Source of the DNA: Firmicutes bacterium UBA1764
GTDB taxonomy: Bacteria > Bacillota > Clostridia > Peptostreptococcales > Anaerovoracaceae
Direction of reading: 5' to 3'
Assembly (NCBI GenBank): GCA_002315535.1
Contig: DCHA01000035.1
Coordinates: forward strand, 7,220 to 36,044
Length of the DNA: 28,825 nt
Shown here: positions 24,901 through 28,825 of the stretch, one piece after another
Position numbering within the stretch: the first letter of the stretch is position 1
Layout of the letters: each line of letters begins with the position of its first letter
The notes under the pieces: model-generated
What the model was told of the DNA's origin: nothing
The model's database searches: none
What the model saw: the letters and a program-made list of their open reading frames with translations, nothing else
Program-made: the position numbers and the translations under genes

Positions 24901-27095
24901 TTTCGGGCAGCGTGGTAATGCAGGGCTCAATGAAGGATCAGATCTTTGCAGAAAACGGCGGCGGCGTTGAGATTTCCGGAGGATTCATTCTCGGAAAGCT
25001 TCACGGTAATACCGGCAACAAGATTAATGTTACAGGCGGATGGTTCACAAGCTCTGAATATATCAGGGATTACGTAAAGAGCCCGTACAACGTTTCACCG
25101 AAGATTATTTCCGGAGTGCCAAATGCCAAGGCTCCGTATACGGTTTACCATGATAATCAGAAGGCTACTGTTACCTTCTATGCAAACTATGAAGGCCTTG
25201 GAAAAGGATCGATTTCAACAATCAAGGGTTATGAAATTGCTATTCCGACCTGCCCTGCAACAAGGGATTATTGGGAGACTCTAACTTGGAATACAGCAGC
25301 TGACGGAAGCGGAACCACTTATTATCCGAATCCGACCGGGACAAGTGCAAACTCCGGCAAGGCAGGCTATACCTTAAAGCCGACAGCTGATATGGATCTT
25401 TATGCGCAGTGGACAACAAAGTCCGACGCGCCGAGAACTATCACATTTGTTGACAGATCAAACGCAAATAAGAGCGTTACTCAGAATTACAATACTCAGG
25501 TTGTAACTGTTTACATGCCGAGCTTCACAAGGAGCTTGTACAAGCTTGACGGCGCAACGCTTGATGAGCAGGGCCTCGGAAAGATGATCGAGAACGGCTC
25601 CGGATTCGACTTTGGTAAGAAGACTCTGGATGTTACTGTATATGTTCAGTGGACAAGCAAGACTTCGGACGTTAACAGCACCGGAGAGACAAACAGAATT
25701 TACTATGTTGATTCGAACCTGATTGCAAAGGGCAGCACCGGAACAAAGACTGAAACTGAGAATGAAAAATTCCTCTATAGAACCAGCGACACCAAGGCTG
25801 TTGTAATCAACGCAGGCTTTACAAGCAAGGATTACAGCTTTGATTCCTGGTGCGACAGCGAAACCGGAAGCGGTAATTACTATGTTGCCGGAGACACTGT
25901 CGAATTCGGTGGCGGCGGTAAGACTATTTATCTGTATGCTGTTTGGAAGCAGAAGGCTGAGGTATCAAGCACCGCGACAAAGTACGGCGAGTACAATGGT
26001 GGTGGCGGCGGAATAATTTCCTACGACGATGAGACTAAGGACCAGGATAAGAAGCAGCCTGACTACAGAGGTGGCGGCACATATTACATTACATACAAGG
26101 ACAACGTTGGTGATTACGATGACTTCGTATACGGCACCAATGACGATACAGCTGCTATCATTAAGTGCTTCTTCAGAAGAACGGCTTATACCTTTAACGG
26201 CTGGAGTAAGAATCCGAATGCAGAGCAGGGTGAATATAAGTATGGTGACACCATCAGCATAACTGACAATCCTACTCTTTATGCAACCTGGAGACTGACC
26301 GGTAATGTAAGTGATGATCCTGCTGAGGAAGAAAAGCGGAAGCAGGAGGATCCGGAGAACGATCCAACGAAGAAATACGAGGATGAGGATAACAGACCTT
26401 CATCAGAAGAGGATAAGGGTAACGAAGGCAGCGGAGGATCCGGCAGCGGCGAAGGCGGCAACGGCTCCGGTGGAAGCGGCAGCGGCGAAGGTGGAAGCGG
26501 AAGCGGAAGCGGCAGCGGCGGAAGCGGCTCTGGCGAAGGCGCAAGCGGCACCGAACAGAAGGAATTCTTAACTGACGACGAGGCTGATGAATACTACTAT
26601 GATGCTGCTAAATGGGCTAAGGAGCAGGGCATCACAACAGGCGGCAGCGACGGAAGCTTCAATGCAAGCGCCGCATGCACAAGAGCCGAAATGATTACCT
26701 TCCTGTGGAGAAGCATGGGATCACCAATGCCAACAGTTGCTACACATACCTTTGGCGATATCAAGCCTGAGGACTACTTCTACAAGGCAGTTCTTTGGGG
26801 CTACCAGGAGGGCATTGTTAAGGGCACAAGCAAGAGCACATTCAGCCCGAACGATACTTGCACAAGAGCTCAGGGCCTCACCTTCCTCTACAGAACAGTT
26901 GGTGAACCGAGCGTTAATATAAACAGAATTTATCTGTTCACAGACGTTCCTCAAACCCAGTACTATGCACCGTCGGTTGCATGGGCTGTTGAGAACAACA
27001 TCACGACAGGTACAAGCGCAACCTTGTTCAGCCCGGACGGCACCTGCTCACGCGGTGAAATTATCACCTTTATGTATAGAGCTTTAGGTATGTAA
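21933..27095 (+). CDS. Giant S-layer-anchored beta-helix adhesin with SLH domains (1720 aa)
   Basis: The signal peptide (residues 1-28) ends SYA before GKK. About residues 40-1060 are beta-helix sequence. From about 277 to 957 there are some sixteen rungs of the form S-C-x-A-x-G-x-G-G-A-[IV]-Y, reminiscent of the GGAI repeats of chlamydial polymorphic membrane proteins but with Cys where those have F-x-x-N. About 1069-1454 hold four InlB-type/Flg_new repeats, the last ending TFNGWSKNP and LYATWRL. A Gly/Ser/Glu low-complexity linker (about 1497-1540) follows. Three SLH domains end the protein (about 1545-1600, 1603-1658, 1665-1720; motifs AAKWAKEQGITTGG, FSPNDTCTRAQGLTFLYR, FSPDGTCSRGEIITFMYR). 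SLH domains bind pyruvylated secondary wall polymer, so the protein is cell-wall attached and probably adhesive. GGAG at 21920-21923 supports the ATG, which follows the previous stop directly. Confidence 0.9.
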   Translation: MKNTLKRLIISLTFALSIVLCMVCISYAGKKDSPPQQTAPDYSGYAAKIGETYYLSLQEAVNACPNATWITLNKDVTESIVFSNNWAIGVILNGHTWTAGSNGFCVYADKGSFAINGNADGSKLVGGTGWTYQGHTYGGIGICVNADMRLDGTIKLQANSSYLPDYGAYFVNWGGTLRLMNNSYGCEEKYAGRDCTGFFYCNGGNTQILQNSRFWNCSSRDGFFYLTNGATFTISCDQTITTDRAGVYNTNCQKAGIIQIQGDGCTVGLAGNGIISSCKTDANGGAVSVNGKNNNVNIGASFDIVSCTASGSGGAAYLTGSKNALNLGDSATITSCTGVNGGAIAVYKGSGAYLWGTAKISSCKATGNGGAIYIEGDASTKTTTEAHLGGSFTLDGCSASGTGGAVACYSGRFLVYGNNVISNTRGKTADCIYCKDCDNVWIYSSASQNSKTKAYTITTSPTLKNTSDNSGTDYFIYMENCSNVLFQSKVNITNSSSKYNSKALGFRNCTIKVQTLADADANKITVKGFNSTGGSCVDVMGGSTFSIESGARLVFDAMKSVHAPFYVSKDSSLSNAGNLTFNSCSGGNSGAINSESNLTLGGKTTFTNCSVTGDAPGAIRCSGNVSLSNATFTSCSGKYGAVYAAGNTVTVKSSSFTSCTSQTNGGAINAGSAAVSLTDVNFTSCKATGNGGAVYAKSVTLSGTSSLSKCEAVDGGAVYAESLSMGDSTSIQSCKASGNGGGAYLSNSGAMHKASCIYTCQAANGGGVYLSAGSFTMDGQSYINQCKATSNGGDIYVSEKASLTLNGSSGKDANGKALNAAHIDNGMAGGNGGCVYNAGTFNMSGSSYLNGAESKKTGHGKQGGAIYITSKGSATTGGSSYIQQFIADNGAGVYIEKGGSLSMSGSTKITACNALERGGNGGGVYNLGTLTINVSKASGDNKYGVIGCSAKNGGDIYNGGTLVFSSGNIDDGSATYGGGLYAANGSTASLSGSVVMQGSMKDQIFAENGGGVEISGGFILGKLHGNTGNKINVTGGWFTSSEYIRDYVKSPYNVSPKIISGVPNAKAPYTVYHDNQKATVTFYANYEGLGKGSISTIKGYEIAIPTCPATRDYWETLTWNTAADGSGTTYYPNPTGTSANSGKAGYTLKPTADMDLYAQWTTKSDAPRTITFVDRSNANKSVTQNYNTQVVTVYMPSFTRSLYKLDGATLDEQGLGKMIENGSGFDFGKKTLDVTVYVQWTSKTSDVNSTGETNRIYYVDSNLIAKGSTGTKTETENEKFLYRTSDTKAVVINAGFTSKDYSFDSWCDSETGSGNYYVAGDTVEFGGGGKTIYLYAVWKQKAEVSSTATKYGEYNGGGGGIISYDDETKDQDKKQPDYRGGGTYYITYKDNVGDYDDFVYGTNDDTAAIIKCFFRRTAYTFNGWSKNPNAEQGEYKYGDTISITDNPTLYATWRLTGNVSDDPAEEEKRKQEDPENDPTKKYEDEDNRPSSEEDKGNEGSGGSGSGEGGNGSGGSGSGEGGSGSGSGSGGSGSGEGASGTEQKEFLTDDEADEYYYDAAKWAKEQGITTGGSDGSFNASAACTRAEMITFLWRSMGSPMPTVATHTFGDIKPEDYFYKAVLWGYQEGIVKGTSKSTFSPNDTCTRAQGLTFLYRTVGEPSVNINRIYLFTDVPQTQYYAPSVAWAVENNITTGTSATLFSPDGTCSRGEIITFMYRALGM
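22761..24806 (+). repeat. In-gene tandem repeat: Cys/GG beta-helix rungs
   Basis: About sixteen degenerate repeats code for S-C-K-A-x-G-N-G-G-A-x-Y. The nucleotide core resembles TCCTGCAAAGCAACCGG followed by AACGGCGG and a TATAT-rich end. Spacing ranges from about 25 to 60 codons, with an unrepeated insert at about 23160-23660. Good examples start near 22849, 23015, 23981 and 24129. Confidence 0.75.
26424..26550 (+). repeat. Gly/Ser/Glu low-complexity linker repeat
   Basis: Short GGC/AGC/GAA-rich units (coding G-S-G-E-G-G type repeats) join the InlB-type repeats to the SLH domains. This is a flexible spacer and is prone to length change by slippage. Confidence 0.8.
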
Positions 27096-27097
27096 AA

Positions 27098-28030
27098 ATG
27101 ACTGACGAATTATTAGAAGAGAAGAAACGCGAAGAGCGTCGCAGAGCGTTTATTGCGCTCTACGTTGCAGAAATTATCAAGATGCGAGAGGCTTCCAAGC
27201 TCAAGGCCTGGAAGGCATCAGTCAACGCCTTCTTTGATAATGCAATCAGAAAGCCGGAAGAATCTCTGGCCAAAGGCTTTGAAAAGGCTTATATGCTTTA
27301 CTCATCTGCGGTCTATTCACAGGAAAGACGAAACGAGTTCTTTAAGCTCGACGAGACCGATCCCGAAACCGCAGAGGTAAAGGAAAACATGCGCTCCGTT
27401 GGCTTAAAAGAAAGCAGCTTTGCAGTACTTGCATTTGCCGCAGTAGGCGAAAAGCTCGGCAAGCTGTTTGGCTTCTTCTCAAAGAAGCCGCTACCTCAGC
27501 CTCCTGAAGAGGAAGACGAAATCAACAGCATCAAGCTCGAGGCCGTTGTAAAGGCAAAGCAGGCTATCTTTGATTACAAAAACGAAAAGCCCGAAATATT
27601 CGCAAAGATACTCTACGGCGGACTGCGTATCGCCTGTGAGCATTTTGCGACCGAAAATGATTCGAAAGAGGCAGCGCAGTGGTCAATCCATGTCGAGGAC
27701 ATGCTTGAGCTCGTAAAGTCAAGTCCTGTTCTGCTAAAGGAATCGGGCCTTACAAAGGGCCAGCTTAGAATCGTTGAAGACATTGCGGGCAGAGGTCGCG
27801 CGCTTCGCGAGGGTCTTGTTTGCATTGAAAAGATGTCAAAGGAACACATGGATGGCGGAATAAACCACAGCGCAAGTGAGCATAGCAAAAATATCGCAAG
27901 CATACTCAAGATGCAGCTTTCTCTCGTAGATAGAGAAAATACGACAAGCGGCTGGGACGTTTTAGAAGAGGAACTCGAAAAGCCGGAAGAAAAACTTGAA
28001 ATCACCAAGGAAGTGCCACAGGCAAAATAA
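27098..28030 (+). CDS. Cytosolic charged helical protein, function unknown
   Basis: The 310-aa protein has no signal peptide and no clear membrane helix. It starts with a strongly charged helix (ELLEEKKREERRRAF), continues with mainly alpha-helical sequence, and has a Pro/acidic break (KKPLPQPPEEEDE) near residue 130-140 and a charged, Glu-rich C-terminal tail (about 285-310). I recognise no domain. It follows the SLH adhesin gene after 2 bp and precedes the acyltransferase gene by 3 bp, so it is in the same operon. It is the only soluble cytosolic product after the secretion genes. It could be a chaperone, a regulator or a T4SS substrate with a charged C-terminal signal; none of these is shown by sequence. 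Confidence 0.7.
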   Translation: MTDELLEEKKREERRRAFIALYVAEIIKMREASKLKAWKASVNAFFDNAIRKPEESLAKGFEKAYMLYSSAVYSQERRNEFFKLDETDPETAEVKENMRSVGLKESSFAVLAFAAVGEKLGKLFGFFSKKPLPQPPEEEDEINSIKLEAVVKAKQAIFDYKNEKPEIFAKILYGGLRIACEHFATENDSKEAAQWSIHVEDMLELVKSSPVLLKESGLTKGQLRIVEDIAGRGRALREGLVCIEKMSKEHMDGGINHSASEHSKNIASILKMQLSLVDRENTTSGWDVLEEELEKPEEKLEITKEVPQAK

Positions 28031-28033
28031 TAA

Positions 28034-28747
28034 ATGACGGCAAAGCTTAAATCAGAAAGAATATGGGAAATAGATGCAGCGCGCGGGATTGGTATCCTGT
28101 GCGTTGTTGCCGTACACGCATTTCTTTACCTCAGTGATTTCAGCTCGGTCACAATCACCTGGAATCCCTTCTTTGCTTTTATTCAGCAGTATGCGGGCAG
28201 CTTCTTTGTGCTGCTGTCAGGCATGGCGGTTTACCTGGGATCAAAAAGCTTTAAACGTGGCGTAATCGTTTTTCTTTGCGGCTGCGTGCTGACGGCACTG
28301 ACCCAGTGGCTTTACCTTAGCGGGCGCGAAGGCAAGGACGTGCTCATTCAGTGGGGCGTGCTGCACTTGATTGGCTTTTGCATGATGGTTTACCCGCTGA
28401 TCAGAAAGCTCTCATGGAAAATCCTGATCCCCGCCGGAGTCATAATCATCATCATCGGCAACTTCGTCCTAAATGACGTGTACATCACAAGCCCGCTGTT
28501 CTTCCCGCTTGGGCTCAGACACTACGAGTTTTACGCCTGGGATTATTTCCCGATTATTCCGGAGATGGGATGGTTCCTGCTTGGAAACGGAATTTCAAGG
28601 ATTATCTACAAAGACAAAAAATCACTTCTTCCGAATTGGAACACAGACAATCCTCTGATCAAATTCTTCTGCCTTTGCGGACGAAACTCGCTTCAGATCT
28701 ACATGCTCCAAATGATACTCTTCTATCCTATTGCGAAGAAATTGTAA
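28034..28747 (+). CDS. DUF1624-type membrane acyltransferase (HGSNAT-like domain)
   Basis: The 237-aa membrane protein has about six or seven helices. It begins RIWEIDAARGIGILCVVAVHAFLY, the hallmark opening of the DUF1624 / heparan-alpha-glucosaminide N-acetyltransferase catalytic domain family, and later shows FFVLLSGMAVYLGSKSFKRG and GRNSLQIYMLQMILFYP. Proteins of this group move acyl groups across the membrane onto sugars or wall polymers. Here a role in modifying a cell-surface polysaccharide, perhaps the polymer bound by the SLH domains encoded upstream, is possible but inferred. The start follows tandem TAA stops of the preceding gene; no clear Shine-Dalgarno is seen. The length is near that of a stand-alone domain. 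Confidence 0.82.
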   Translation: MTAKLKSERIWEIDAARGIGILCVVAVHAFLYLSDFSSVTITWNPFFAFIQQYAGSFFVLLSGMAVYLGSKSFKRGVIVFLCGCVLTALTQWLYLSGREGKDVLIQWGVLHLIGFCMMVYPLIRKLSWKILIPAGVIIIIIGNFVLNDVYITSPLFFPLGLRHYEFYAWDYFPIIPEMGWFLLGNGISRIIYKDKKSLLPNWNTDNPLIKFFCLCGRNSLQIYMLQMILFYPIAKKL

Positions 28748-28796
28748 TTAATAAATTAATTAAGCTTATATTTTGAATTATTAAACATACATAAAA

Positions 28797-28825
28797 ATGA
28801 CAAAAACAGTAGTGCTCCGTTTCCG
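28797..28825 (+). CDS. Possible start of a further gene, cut by window end
   Basis: ATG at 28797 opens MTKTVVLRF and runs off the window. It follows a 49-bp AT-rich gap with no clear Shine-Dalgarno, similar to several other starts here that have A-rich leaders. Too short to assign. Confidence 0.3.

Noticed and set aside
26424..26550. CRISPR or intergenic repeat array
   Set aside because: The repeats are in frame, code for Gly/Ser/Glu, have no spacers, and lie between two protein domain regions.
28748..28796. AT-rich inverted repeat (TTAATAA with TTATTAA) as a terminator
   Set aside because: The stem is short, entirely A/T and has a long loop, so it would be unstable; I also see no convincing promoter in this gap.

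Overview
The window is a densely coded, almost gap-free stretch in which every gene I accept lies on the + strand. It most likely comes from an anaerobic, S-layer-bearing member of the Clostridia/Firmicutes. The evidence is three C-terminal SLH domains on a giant surface protein, lipobox-type lipoproteins, a LytS-type histidine kinase, a PrgI-like/VirB4 fused ATPase of the kind found in Gram-positive type IV secretion systems (T4SS), and moderate GC. I cannot name a species. No gap between genes exceeds about 120 bp, so there is no long non-coding stretch.

Layout. (1) 1-2755: the end of a CvpA-like membrane protein, then a sensor histidine kinase and a response regulator with a SARP-like effector domain, joined by 1-bp and 4-bp overlaps. 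(2) 2756-2874: a promoter-like leader with a TATAAT box and paired TCGA repeats. (3) 2875-13599: a reduced T4SS core: VirB2/TrbC-like pilin, a secreted beta-helix protein, a VirD4/TraG coupling ATPase, an Ig-like membrane-anchored protein, a VirB6/TrbL-like channel protein and a VirB4 ATPase with a long acidic tail. A strong hairpin separates the pilin from the rest. (4) 13604-27095: a 1779-aa secreted multi-module protein, a lipoprotein, a lipoprotein shaped like the M20 dipeptidase PepD but lacking its metal ligands, and a 1720-aa beta-helix/SLH cell-wall protein. (5) 27098-28747: a cytosolic helical protein of unknown function and a DUF1624-type membrane acyltransferase. A possible further gene begins at 28797.

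How the parts may work together (inference): the two-component pair may drive the pilin promoter. The pilin, VirB6, VirB4 and VirD4 would form an envelope-spanning machine. The very large exported proteins encoded immediately downstream would build or decorate a surface structure. I see no relaxase, integrase, single-strand-binding protein, primase, att site or cell-wall hydrolase in the window. The cluster therefore does not read as an ordinary conjugative element and may be a T4SS repurposed for contact-dependent protein export, adhesion or surface assembly. The most unusual gene is the PepD-like lipoprotein, which keeps the fold signature but has lost nearly every catalytic residue.
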